A DNA stretch of 64,000 bases from Bradysia coprophila (lineage: Eukaryota; Arthropoda; Insecta; Diptera; Sciaridae), in NCBI RefSeq assembly GCF_014529535.1, contig NW_023503509.1, positions 868,001 to 932,000 of the forward strand. The letters run 5' to 3'. How positions within the stretch are numbered: position 1 is the first letter of the stretch; the number at the start of each line of letters is the position of its first letter. A program made the position numbers and the translations under genes. Below are positions 1 to 12,099 of the stretch, piece after piece. Below the pieces are notes generated by a model. That model saw nothing but the letters and a program-made list of their open reading frames with translations. It did not search any database and was not told the DNA's origin.

Positions 1-1560
1 TTTTGATATGCTATAAACTAACTTCAATCTGTGATGAGCTGTCTAAGAGTAAACATCTCAGCGAAATCAAGGACATTCAGTCGATGATTGGCTGTCAAAG
101 AGTAAACATCACTGAAAAACAATGGTATACTTCAGTCGATGATTGGCTGTCAAAGAGTAAACATCTCCGCCAAAACAGTGGTGTACTTCAGTCGATGATT
201 GGCTGTCAAAGAGTAAACATCTCTGCCAAAACAGTGGTGTACTTCAGTCGATGATTGGCTGTCAAAGAGTAAACATATCTGCCAAAACAATAGTATATTT
301 CAGTCGATGATTGGCTGTCAAAGAGTAAACATCTCAGTCTAAACAATGGTATACTTCAGTCGATGATTGGCTGTCAAAGAGTAAACATCTTTGCCAAAAC
401 AATAACATACTTTAGTCGGTGATTGGCTGTCAAAGAGAAAACATCTTAGCGAAATCAAGGACATTCAGTCGATGATTGGCTGTCAAAGAGTAAACATCTC
501 TGAAAAACAATGGTATACTTCAGTCGATGATTGGCTGTCAAAGAGTAAACATATCTGTCAAAACAATAGTATATTTCAGTTGATGATTGGCTGTCAAAGA
601 GTAAACATCTCAGCCTAAACAATGGTATACTTCAGTCGATGATTGGCTGTCAAAGAGTAAACATCTTTGCCAAAACAAGAACATACTTTAGTCGGTGATT
701 GGCTGTCAAAGAGTAAACATCTCAGCGAAATCAAGGACATTCAGTCGATGATTGGCTGTCAAAGAGTAAACATCTCAGCCTAAACAATGGTATACTTCAG
801 TCGATGATTGGCTGTCAAAGAGTAAACATCTCCGCCAAAACAGTGGTGTACTTCAGTCGATGATTGGCTGTCAAAGAGTAAACATCTCTGAAAAACAATG
901 GTATACTTCAGTCGATGATTGGCTGTCAAAGAGTAAACATCTCCGCCAAAACAGTGGTGTACTTCAGTCGATGATTGGCTGTCAAAGAGTAAACATCTTT
1001 GCCAAAACAAGAACATACTTTAGTCGGTGATTGGCTGTCAAAGAGTAAACATCTCAGCGAAATCAAGGACATTCAGTCGATGATTGGCTGTCAAAGAGTA
1101 GACATCTCAGCCTAAACAATGGTATACTTCAGTCGATGATTGGCTGTCAAAGAGTAAACATCTTTGCCAAAACAAGAACATACTTTAGTCGGTGATTGGC
1201 TGTCAAAGAGTAAACATCTCAGCGAAATCAAGGACATTCAGTCGATGATTGGCTGTCAAAGAGTAAACATCTCTGAAAAACAATGGTATACTTCAGTCGA
1301 TGATTGGCTGTCAAAGAGTAAACATCTCCGCCAAAACAGTGGTGTACTTCAGTCGATGATTGGCTGTCAAAGAGTAAACATCTATGAAAAACAATGGTAT
1401 ACTTCAGTCGATGATTGGTTGTCAAAGAGTAAACATCTCAGCCTAAACAATGGTATACTTCAGTCGATGATTGGCTGTCAAAGAGTAAACATCTTTGCCA
1501 AAACAAGAACATACTTTAGTCGGTGATTGGCTGTCAAAGAGAAAACATCTCTGCCAAAAC
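1..1560. repeat. Minisatellite array, ~53-57 bp unit
   Basis: About 27 head-to-tail units share the core CAGTCGATGATTGGCTGTC followed by AAAGAGTAAACATCT and a variable tail. The tail occurs in a few types (for example GCCAAAACAGTGGTGTACTT, or AGCGAAATCAAGGACATT). The types recur in a patterned order: the variant core TCGGTGATTGGCTG recurs at about 416, 691, 1025, 1190 and 1520, roughly every 3, 5 or 6 units, which indicates higher-order duplication. The array runs off the left edge. The short open frames across it are by-products of the repeat and are not called as genes. Confidence 0.95.
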
Positions 1561-1893
1561 GATGTGAGTGAATGAGTTTTTATTCGAAGAAAACAACTGA
1601 CATGAAAGTAGGTTCTAAAAAATAATTACAAAATATAAAAAATTTCTTTCATTGACTCTCAAGCATTGACAAGGTTCCCATCACCCTATTTGCGTTAAAT
1701 CTTTGAATTGGCAAACTTATTCTCTGTTTTAAATATTTATTTGCATTTTTTTCGCCGGTTGCATTGTAAATCTTGCGGAGTTTATTGACGAAATTGATAG
1801 CTTCTGTGGCCCAAGGCCCAATAGTTTCGACTGCGAATGCAAGAATAATATAATTCTGCTCGAGTAGTTTCTTGTATTTGTGGTGTTTGTTTA

Positions 1894-3138
1894 GACCCGT
1901 ACGAAGTACTGGGGTCTTATAGGTTTACGCATACGTTTGTAACACGTCGAATTGGACTCCCTGAGTAAGGGGAAACCTATTGTGGTTGTCTAGAGATGCC
2001 AAATCCGCGAAAAAAAAATGTCCGTCTGTCCGTCTGTCCGTCTATCCGTCTATCCGTCTGTCCGTCTGTCTGTCTGCACGATAACTTGAGTAAAACGCAT
2101 CCGATTTTGAAAATTCTTTTTTTTCCCGTTTGGTAATGTCAAAAGACAGGCTAAGTTCGAAGATGAGTGATTTTGGATCGACCCCTCCCGAGCTGTGGCT
2201 CAATAAGTGCTTTACGGATTTTCGAAGATATCTCCGGACATTTAAACGTTAAACTTGTAAGTGATACGTCAAATAAAAGGTATTTACAATACCAATCGAC
2301 AAAAAAAAGTTTATGGAAATCGGATGTCCGACTCGTGAGTTAGACCCCTTGGTGTGGAACAGTCACAGGGCGGCAAGCAGTTTTTGCTTGTAGGTCGGCC
2401 ACATTTGAACATATTTCGTCTGTTTTAGCTTTATTAGATAGGTATTGACCGTACCAATCAGGGAAATTTTTTTTTATGAAATTATGTTCTCCGGAGCGTG
2501 AGCTAGGTCTCTTGGAGTGAGCTCTTATCTGGCTACTCGGCCGTACAGTGAACGTGGAGTATTTTGACAATATCTCGAGTAAATTTTGACCGAATTTCAT
2601 GAATTTTTTTTTGTTTGAAAGGTATTAACGAATGTAAAGCGTCGGTACTATTTCCGGTCTCCTAACAAAATGGCTGCCGGCGGCCATATTGGATTTTAGT
2701 AAAATAGAAATATCTTGGGAAAAATGATACTTAGAGAGTTTCTGTTAACATGGAAATAATTTGTTATGTGTGTGGGGTTTCAGGGATTACATATACGGAC
2801 ATCTAAATGTACCTATATACAGCTGTATTGAGCTATATACAGGCATATAGAGCTATATAATAGCATATATTTATCTGTGAAATGTTTATTTATAGTGAAA
2901 TATAGTTAAATATAGCGGTATATAGCTGTTTAAATAGGAATTTATGAAATTTGTCTTCGTACGGGGCTGTCTATATTGCCTCCGGCAATTTAGTTATATA
3001 TGATAACAAGGCAAAGAGTGGATAATGTAAGTGATTTTAAAGGGAGAATAGTTTTTCAGCAGAGAAGAAAATGAAGTAAGAGAAATGAAGAGTTTCACAT
3101 TAAAGGCTTTTGATACGAATAGGTGTTTCGTACGGGTC
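1894..3138. mobile_element. Old copy of the GTACG-ended (DINE/Helentron-like) repeat family
   Basis: The segment starts with GACCCGTACGAAGTACTG. A GTCT/GTCC microsatellite lies at about 2021-2072. Near the right side is the inverted motif CTTCGTACGGGGC (about 2955-2967), followed by a short hairpin, ATTGCCTCCGGCAAT (about 2975-2989). A further inverted TTCGTACGGGTC lies at 3127-3138, just where the retroelement remnant resumes. The right boundary is therefore either about 2992 or 3138. The order of parts (subterminal repeat, GTCY microsatellite, inverted repeat, hairpin) matches what is known of DINE-1/Helentron non-autonomous elements. The family assignment is inference. It is diverged from the 22-kb, 43-kb and 57-kb copies, so older. 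Confidence 0.65.
2021..2072 (+). repeat. GTCT/GTCC microsatellite
   Basis: Tandem tetranucleotides GTCC, GTCT and ATCC sit directly after an A-rich run. The same kind of microsatellite lies at the equivalent place in every copy of the GTACG-ended family, so it is an internal part of the element. Confidence 0.9.
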
Positions 3139-3456
3139 GGCGTTAGCTATGTTTTTTGTAGCATTTTCGGCAACTGATCCGCTCTTTGATGAAGAATAAC
3201 GAATGTACGACGGCGCCAACGTATCTGAACAAGTCACATCCCAAACCAACATTTGACGTCGGCTTCATGGCACCAAAGTCATTCCATCGACTCTTTTTCC
3301 ATCGTCACGAAATAAGCCTTCTGGCTCTCTTTTAGATGGAATTGCTGCAGTTTGTAAAGCATTTTATAGAATATTGTCTAGTCCTGTGTGGCAAGGAAGA
3401 CGTCCAAGACTCTTTGAACAGCTCAAGCCATGCGTTCCATCCGGAGATACAATGTC

Positions 3457-3497
3457 AAAACAATGGTATACTTCAGTCGATGATTGGCTGTCAAACC
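3457..3497 (+). repeat. Orphan monomer of the 1-1560 minisatellite
   Basis: The stretch CAAAACAATGGTATACTTCA followed by GTCGATGATTGGCTGTCAAA is nearly identical to one unit of the left-edge array, yet lies about 1.9 kb outside it. It touches the N-terminal limit of the retroelement remnant. Confidence 0.85.
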
Positions 3498-3502
3498 AAT
3501 CA

Positions 3503-3827
3503 AAGCAAAGTACTGCTATTTTTGTTATCCGAATCCGGAGAGGCACTCATGTATAATAAGGATACAGAAGAGAATTGTTGAACCGTGTGGTATGTTTGGT
3601 TGTGCTGATATCGTTTGCTATGCTAGTTGATATATGTTGTGTGCATACTTATATTGCGCTCTAGGCTTAAATGTCGGTCGATTGAATGACAGCAATATAT
3701 ACTAATGCGGCTAAATAGCACGCTTCACATGTTATTTAACAGTCCCAAGCCCGTGAAAACGCAGAGGGGTAGAATAGGGTATTGGTAGGGTTTAGTTAGT
3801 TATGAATAATTTAGCGAAGGATAGGAC
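3503..3827. other. Unassigned spacer between retroelement remnant and 352-bp satellite
   Basis: No coding region, RNA or repeat was recognised. The sequence becomes satellite-like at about 3828. Confidence 0.5.
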
Positions 3828-6800
3828 ATCGCGTTAGGGAAATTGTCAACCTTCGATGTGTAACAGCTAATTTCACAAAGAAATTTGATTCTAATGTGAA
3901 CTTTCCACTGGTAAGATAGGTGTCCTTACTTGATCCATTTGCATAGCACAAACATGTGTAGCGAATGTGTCTTGTTTTACCACTCATTGCCGCCGGTATA
4001 CGTTGTAGTATATAGTTCGCATTAGTTTTGAATTTCTTTCGGGTTAGCGATCATTTGACAGGTGATCAATTAACCTAACTCCTTGTGGGGCAATGAGAAA
4101 CCGTTTATTTCGATCGTTATGTATCAGTTATAAGCAAACTTTCCTTGAAATTACCACATTAGGTTGGGGATAGATGCGACGCCAAGTTAGGGAAATTGTC
4201 AACCTTCGATGTGTAACAACTAATTTTACAAAGAAATTCGATTCTAATGTGAACTTTCCACTGGTAAGATAGGTGTCCTTGCTTGATCCATTTGCATAGC
4301 ACAAACATGTGTAGCGAATGTGTCTTGTTTTACCACTCATTGCCGCCGGTATACGTTGTAGTATATAGTTCGCATTAGTTTTGATTTCCTTTCGGGTTAG
4401 CGATCATTTGACAGGTGATCAATTAACCTAACTCCTTGTGAGGCAATGATAAACCGTTTATACGATCATTGTGTATCAGTTATAAGCAAACTCTCCTTGA
4501 AATTACCACATTAGGTTGAGGATAGATGCGACGCCACGTTAGGGAAATTGTCAACCTTCGATGTGTAACAGCTAATTTTACAAAGAAATTCGATTCTAAT
4601 GTGAACTTTCCACTGGTAAGATAGGTGTCCTTGCTTGATCCATTTGCATAGCACAAACATGTGTAGCGAATGTGTCTTGTTTTACCACTCATTGCCGCCG
4701 GTATACGTTGTAGTATATAGTTCGCATTAGTTTTGAATTTCTTTCGGGTTAGCGATCATTTGACAGGTGCTCAATTAACCTAACTACTCGTAAGGCAATG
4801 AGAAATCGTTTATACGATCGTTATGTATCAGTTATAAGCAAACTCTCCTTGAAATTGCCACATTAGGTTAGGGATAGATGCGACGCCACGTTAGGGAAAT
4901 TGTCAACCTTCGATGTGTAACAGCTAATTTTACAAAGGAATTCGATTCTAATGTGAACTTTCCACTGGTAAGATAGGTGTCCTACTTGACCCATTTGCAT
5001 AGCACAAGCATGTGTAGCGAATGTGTCTTGTTTTACCACTCATTGCCGCCGGTATACGTTGTAGTATATAGTTCGCATTAGTTTTGAATTCCTTTCGGGT
5101 TAGCGATCATTTGACAGGTGATCAATTAACCTAACTCCTTGTGAGGCAATGAGAAACCGTTTATATCGATCGTTATGTATCGGTTATAAGCAAACTCTCT
5201 TTGAAATTGCCACATTAGGTTGGAGGTAGATGCGACGCCACGTTAGGGAAATTGTCAACCGTCGATGTGTAACAGCTAATTGTACAAAGGAATTCGATTC
5301 TAATGTGAACTTTCCACTGGTAAGATAGGTGTCCTTACTTGATCCATTTGCATAGCACAAACATGTGTAGCGAATGTGTCTTGTTTTACCACTCATTGCC
5401 GCCGGTATACGTTGTAGTATATAGTTCGCATTAGTTTTGAATTTCTTTCGGGTTAGCGTTCATTTGACAGGTGATCAATTAACCTAACTCCTTGTGAGGC
5501 AATGAGAAACCGTTTATACGATCATTGTGTATCAGTTATAAGCAAACTCTCCTTGAAATTGCCACATTAGGTTGGGGATAGATGCGACGCCACGTTAGGG
5601 AAATTGTCAACCTTCGATGTGTAACAGCTAATTTTACAAAGAAATTCGATTCTAATGTGAACTTTCCACTGGTAAGATAGGTGTCCTTGCTTGATCCATT
5701 TGCATAGCACAAACATGTGTAGCGAATGTGTCTTGTTTTACCACTCATTGCCGCCGGTATACGTTGTAGTATATAGTTCGCATTAGTTTTGAATTTCTTT
5801 CGGGTTAGCGATCATTTGACAGGTGCTCAATTAACCTAACTACTCGTAAGGCAATGAGAAATCGTTTATACGATCGTTATGTATCAGTTATAAGCAAACT
5901 CTCCTTGAAATTGCCACATTAGGTTAGGGATAGATGCGACGCCACGTTAGGGAAATTGTCAACCTTCGATGTGTAACAGCTAATTTTACAAAGGAATTCG
6001 ATTCTAATGTGAACTTTCCACTGGTAAGATAGGTGTCCTACTTGACCCATTTGCATAGCACAAGCATGTGTAGCGAATGTGTCTTGTTTTACCACTCATT
6101 GCCGCCGGTATACGTTGTAGTATATAGTTCGCATTAGTTTTGAATTCCTTTCGGGTTAGCGATCATTTGACAGGTGATCAATTAACCTAACTCCTTGTGA
6201 GGCAATGAGAAACCGTTTATATCGATCGTTATGTATCGGTTATAAGCAAACTCTCTTTGAAATTGCCACATTAGGTTGGAGGTAGATGCGACGCCACGTT
6301 AGGGAAATTGTCAACCGTCGATGTGTAACAGCTAATTGTACAAAGGAATTCGATTCTAATGTGAACTTTCCACTGGTAAGATAGGTGTCCTTACTTGATC
6401 CATTTGCATAGCACAAACATGTGTAGCGAATGTGTCTTGTTTTACCACTCATTGCCGCCGGTATACGTTGTAGTATATAGTTCGCATTAGTTTTGAATTT
6501 CTTTCGGGTTAGCGTTCATTTGACAGGTGATCAATTAACCTAACTCCTTGTGAGGCAATGAGAAACCGTTTATATCGATCGTTATGTATCAGTTATAAGC
6601 AAACTCTCCTTGAAATTGCCACATTAGGTTGGAGATAGATGCGACGCCACGTTAGGGAAATTGTCAACCTTCGATGTGTAACAGCTAATTTTACAAAGAA
6701 ATTCGATTCTAATGTGAACTTTCCACTGGTAAGATAGGTGTCCTTACTTGATCCATTTGCATAGCACAAACATGTGTAGCGAATGTGTCTTGTTTTACCA

Positions 6801-9437
6801 CTCATTGCCGCCGGTATACGTTGTAGTATATAGTTCGCATTAGTTTTGAATTCCTTTCGGGTTAGCGATCATTTGACAGGTGATCAATTAACCTAACTCC
6901 TTGTGAGGCAATGAGAAACCGTTTATACGATCATTGTGTATCAGTTATAAGCAAACTCTCCTTGAAATTGCCACATTAGGTTGGGGATAGATGCGACGCC
7001 ACGTTAGGGAAATTGTCAACCTTCGATGTGTAACAGCTAATTTTACAAAGAAATTCGATTCTAATGTGAACTTTCCACTGGTAAGATAGGTGTCCTTGCT
7101 TGATCCATTTGCATAGCACAAACATGTGTAGCGAATGTGTCTTGTTTTACCACTCATTGCCGCCGGTATACGTTGTAGTATATAGTTCGCATTAGTTTTG
7201 ATTTCTTTTCGGGTTAGCGATCATTTGACAGATGATCAATTAACCTAACTCCTTGTGAGGCAATGAGAAACCGTTTATATCGATCGTTATGTATCAGTTA
7301 TAAGCAAACTCTCCTTGAAATTGCCACATTATGTTGGGGATAGATGCGACGCCACGTTAGGGAAATTGTCAACCTTCGATGTGTAACAGCTAATTTTACA
7401 AAGAAATTCGATTCTAATGTGAACTTTCCACTGGTAAGATAGGTGTCCTTGCTTGATCCATTTGAATAGCACAAACATGTGTAGCGAATGTGTCTTGTTT
7501 TACCACTCATTGCCGCCGGTATACATTGTAGCATATAGTTCGCATTAGTTTTGATTTCCTTTCGGGTTAGCGATCATTTGACAGGTGATCAATTAACCTA
7601 ACTCCTTGTGAGGCAATGATAAACCGTTTATATGATCATTGTGTATCAGTTATAAGCAAACTCTCTTTGAAATTGCCACATTAGGTTGGGGATAGATGCG
7701 ACGCCACGTTAGGGAAATTGTCAACCTTCGATGTGTAACAGCTAATTTTACAAAGAAATTCGATTCTAATGTGAACTTTCCACTGGTAGGATAGGTGTCC
7801 TTACTTGATCCATTTACATAGCACAAACATGTGTAGCGAATGTGTCTTGTTTTACCACTCATTGCCGCCGGTATACGTTGTAGTATATAGTTCGCATTAG
7901 TTTTGAATTCCTTTCGGGTTAGCGATCATTTGACAGGTGCTCAATTAACCTAACTACTCGTAAGGCAATGAGAAATCGTTTATACGATCGTTATGTATCA
8001 GTTATAAGCAAACTCTCCTTGAAATTGCCACATTAGGTTAGGGATAGATGCGACGCCACGTTAGGGAAATTGTCAACCTTCGATGTGTAACAGCTAATTT
8101 TACAAAGGAATTCGATTCTAATGTGAACTTTCCACTGGTAAGATAGGTGTCCTACTTGACCCATTTGCATAGCACAAACATGTGTAGCGAATGTGTCTTG
8201 TTTTACCACTCATTGCCGCCGGTATACGTTGTAGTATATAGTTCGCATTAGTTTTGAATTCCTTTCGGGTTAGCGATCATTTGACAGGTGATCAATTAAC
8301 CTAACTCCTTGTGAGGCAATGAGAAACCGTTTATATCGATCGTTATGTATCGGTTATAAGCAAACTCTCTTTGAAATTGCCACATTAGGTTGGAGGTAGA
8401 TGCGACGCCACGTTAGGGAAATTGTCAACCGTCGATGTGTAACAGCTAATTGTACAAAGGAATTCGATTCTAATGTGAACTTTCCACTGGTAAGATAGGT
8501 GTCCTTACTTGATCCATTTGCATAGCACAAACATGTGTAGCGAATGTGTCTTGTTTTACCACTCATTGCCGCCGGTATACGTTGTAGTATATAGTTCGCA
8601 TTAGTTTTGAATTCCTTTCGGGTTAGCGATCATTTGACAGGTGCTCAATTAACCTAACTACTCGTAAGGCAATGAGAAATCGTTTATACGATCGTTATGT
8701 ATCAGTTATAAACAAACTCTCTTTGAAATTGCCACATTAGGTTGGGGATAGATGCGACGCCACGTTAGGGAAATTGTCAACCTTCGATGTGTAACAGCTA
8801 ATTTTACAAAGGAATTCGATTCTAATGTGAACTTTCCACTGGTAAGATAGGTGTCCTTACTTGATCCATTTGCATAGCACAAACATGTGTAGCGAATGTG
8901 TCTTGTTTTACCACTCATTGCCGCCGGTATACGTTGTAGTATATAGTTCGCATTAGTTTTGATTTCCTTTCGGGATCATTTGACAGGTGATCAATTAATC
9001 TAACTCCTTGTGAGGCAATGAGAAACCGTTTATACGATCATTGTGTATCAGTTATAAGCAAACTCTCTTTGAAATTGCCACATTAGGTTGGGGATAGATG
9101 CGACGCCACGTTAGGGAAATTGTCAACCTTCGATGTGTAACAGCTAATTTTACAAAGGAATTCGATTCTAATGTGAACTTTCCACTGGTAAGATAGGTGT
9201 CCTTGCTTGATCCATTTGAATAGCACAAACATGTGTAGCGAATGTGTCTTGTTTTACCACTCATTGCCGCCGGTATACGTTGTAGTATATAGTTCGCATT
9301 AGTTTTGATTTCCTTTCGGGTTAGCGATCATTTGACATGTGATCAATTAACCTAACTCCTTGTGAGGCAATGAGAAACCGTTTATATCGATCATTATGTA
9401 TCAGTTATAAGCAAACTCTCCTTGAAATTGCCACATT
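3828..9437. repeat. 352-bp satellite array with higher-order repeats
   Basis: About fifteen full units and partial ends repeat every 352 bp, with a few 353- and one 346-bp spacings. Landmarks recurring in each unit are TTAGGGAAATTGTCAACC, CCACTGGTAAGATAGGTGTC and TGCCGCCGGTATACGTTGTA. Variant units come in sets. A type with CCTACTTGACCC begins near 4846, 5902 and 8016, and each is followed by a type with ACCGTCGATG (5198, 6254, 8368). The block 4846-5900 is repeated almost exactly 1056 bp later, so a three-unit block was duplicated. A 70-codon minus-strand frame recurs in most units but is broken by a 1-bp deletion in several, so it is not called as a gene. The array starts and ends in partial units. 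Confidence 0.96.
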
Positions 9438-10520
9438 TCGGACCTAACTCCTCGCCGATTCCTACGGGAAGAAAAGAGGGCACAGGCAGGGCCTTGGGGG
9501 CAGTTCCCAAGTGCGCTCAACTGTGGACAATCTCTTTCAGCATCAGTACATGAAATATTTATCTCATACAAAAATCGTCATAATTGTCAATAGTATATAA
9601 AATCAGGGTAAAGGTGACGCACCTCTTTGTGTTATAACTTACAAAGTAACTGATATCTGTTGTGGTGACGCATTCTGCGTGTGAAGTAAATAATTTGAGA
9701 AAAAAAGTACTTAGTCGAATGTACTTAGAAAGGACAAATTTTTGGTTTAATTAAAGATCCATTAGACAACGAAACAGCGATGTAAATCTTAAAACCGTTT
9801 CTTTTGTTCTAAAATAACATTTTTAACTAACAATACGTGAAGTAAGAGTAGGTCCGGAAGGAAAGGACAATTGAGGACATATTTTATGTATAATTGAAAA
9901 TGATTTATTCTTTTTTTTTAAATTTTATTTTACCAAAAATTAGTTTACAAATAATCATTTAAATAATATGGTCGGATGACTTAACTTAACTTAACGAACT
10001 TTATTATTCAAAAAAATACAAATTTCGAATATAATATTTCACTTGCAGAAAGTGTTTAGCCTAAGGACGGCTTTCCAACTTAATTTAGCGTTAGTGTTTT
10101 TGTTATTTATTTACATGGCGCCGGACGAGCGAGAAGGCGAAAGGAATTATGGACGGATGATTACTAATTAAGGATCACTAATTATGGACAAATTGAAGAC
10201 AATTGATTGAAAGAAAAGAAATGAGCGATTTAGCACCACGGAAAATTATTTGATGTATGGACACAAATTTTCAGATCTTTAACTATTTTTTTTGGATAAA
10301 TGATATTTTCTCAATAGATTTTTGTAATTGTAACAAAAACGTAAGCAAATAAGTTAAAACTTTGTAGGATCGTTGGCCTATCCACGGTCAACAAATTGAG
10401 CCCACTCTGACGTCCGCACTCACCACCCATGGCCACCCATTAGTCAATGTATGGTCAACTTTCAAACACTGCTGTACGTCCGGGCCGCTGCTATTTGGTC
10501 GTCGTGCATAAAGTACCTCT
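9438..10520. other. Intergenic, AT-rich, no gene seen
   Basis: The sequence leaves the satellite abruptly within a unit. No open frame with family resemblance, tRNA or sizeable tandem repeat was recognised. A GGTGACGCACCTC motif near 9615 resembles motifs at 59051 and 61454. Confidence 0.5.
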
Positions 10521-11920
10521 TGGTAGTCCGGGCTGCTATGTCATCTCGCTCGCTGGCGAGTTTTAAAGTATTTAGACTGCAGTATATGATTAAGGGGTCA
10601 AAGTCCGTCAAATTAGCGAATTGCAATGGACATTTGAAATATATGAGAACTAACCTCTAGACCTCAAACGTTCCTTAAATCAAGAAAAAAGCCTAAAAAA
10701 ACTGATGGAAGTACTGGTCATTCTCGAGTTCTGGTATTGGGAAGTAGATGGACCGCTCGGAGTGATTTAATTCTAGGAACTGACCTCCAGATACCTCAAT
10801 CCGCGTATGCAAATTATGTTTTCTTCCCGGTATCCAAGTCGAAATTTTCGAAATTTCCCGGTATCCAAATACATAAAATTGACTTCCCGCACATACATTT
10901 CCCGCTGGTTTGTTCAGCTATCATTCGATTTCTCGGTATCCACTTTTTTTCCTAAAAATTTCCAGGTATCCTCGATACCGCGGATACACATAATTTGCAC
11001 ACGCGCCTCAATCTTTCCTCAAATCCAGAGGAGACTAGGAAAAAACTGCTAGAAATGTTAATTTTCCTTGAATTCTAGCTTTGAGAAGAAACCTTTCGCA
11101 GTGATGGAATTCTAGGAACTGACCTCCAGACATCTCAGACTACCCTCAAGTCCAGAAGAAAGGTCGATAAAACCAGTGGAAGTACTCACCATCCTAGAGT
11201 TCTAGCACTGGGAGGAAGGGCGACCCTTCGGAGAGATGCAATTCTAGGAACTGACATCTAAACACATCAATATTTCCTCAAATCCAGAGGAGACAACAAA
11301 AAAAACTGCTAGAAATGCTGGTTTTCCTTGAGTTCTAGCTTTTGTATGCATTTGGGAAGACTCAGACCCAGTCATATAGTTACATATCATTCAAAGGTAT
11401 CATAGTCTTGTCGTCTTGTGATTTCTTCAGTAAAAATCGTTCAAATCGTTCGAAACGCTTATGAATTCCTACATTTTTCTGCGAAAAAAACTTCTGAGCA
11501 AAGTACTGGTGCTTCCTAGAGCTGTGACACCCGATTCTTTGATATGTCAGAGCTCGGCCAGCTATCGTTGGTAGGGTATGAAATTACCTTTCCAAAAAGC
11601 CCCCACACTTCAAAATTGAATAAGAAATGGCCAGGGAAAAGATTCTCAAAGTTAGCGTTTTTTTTTTGACCGCTTTTCCGGGAAGCCTCCATAGACTCAA
11701 AGTTTCCGAAACCATTGAGACTACTAAAAAATATGTCGATTTGACGGAGATATCCTAGTTTTAAGTTTTACATTAAAACCGGTTATTACCGGTTCGTGAG
11801 TGCCAAGAAAAAAATTTAGTTCGGAAACTTTGACCCAGAAATCATATACTGCAGTCAAAATACTTTCAAACTCGTCAGCGAGCGAGACGACTTTTTGTGA
11901 CATAGCAGCCCAGACTATGG
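10521..11920. mobile_element. Probable foldback-type element with ~85-bp inverted ends
   Basis: The left arm (about 10521-10604, containing CCGGGCTGCTATGTCATCTC) reappears inverted at about 11828-11920, with small indels. Both arms contain CTCGCTCGCTGGCGAG-like and GACTGCAGTATATGATT-like stretches and GGGTCAAAGT. The interior carries dispersed copies of TCTAGGAACTGACCTCCAGA at about 10773, 11111 and 11242, with related TCCAGAGGAGAC motifs. No transposase frame was found. Target duplications were not recognised, so the outer limits are uncertain. Confidence 0.55.
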
Positions 11921-12099
11921 TCATGAAATATTGTTTAGCCACATCCCTGCTTGCAGTTGTTTAGACGAAATGATGCTTCCGTTGTTGTTTTGAATGTGTG
12001 GCATGAATCAATGACAACATAAATCAAAAAAGGACCTAGCTGTATTTACAGCATTCTAGGGGCTTACCCTGTATATGAATTTTAGGTATCTGCTGCTTG

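Larger units (their letters stand above)
1649..3463 (-). pseudogene. C-terminal remnant of the PHD/RT retroelement family, split by an insertion
   Basis: On the minus strand, 3463 to 3139 reads as a decayed version of the C-terminal domain of the element at 40032-43215. A GTHGLSC stretch is followed by a [12 protein letters not shown] stretch, a stop, then a WDVTCSDTLAPSYI stretch and AENATKNIANA. The reading resumes at 1893 with NKHHKYKKLLEQNY and AVETIGPWATEAINFV, then KQRISLPIQRFNANRVMGTL, and ends at a stop at 1649-1651. The match to the other copy (WDVTVRDTMAASYI, ETLGCMGPETKKFI, QRISIAIQRGNAA) is clear in order and spacing. Everything upstream of this domain is missing. The two halves are separated by 1894-3138, which belongs to another repeat family. 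The in-frame stop and a frame mismatch across the insertion show that it is dead. Confidence 0.82.

Noticed and set aside
3..1526. Open frames of 65-120 codons in the minisatellite
   Set aside because: They are low-complexity readings of the tandem unit present in several frames and on both strands.
1..1560. CRISPR-like array of regularly spaced repeats
   Set aside because: The units are contiguous, the 'spacers' are a few recurring variants, and the genome is an insect's.
4128..9264. Conserved 70-codon minus-strand frame repeated in most 352-bp units (MSGKTRHIRYTCLCY...)
   Set aside because: Units with a 1-bp deletion lose the frame, differences are not concentrated at third positions, and the frame follows the satellite period. 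It is best explained as a by-product of the repeat.
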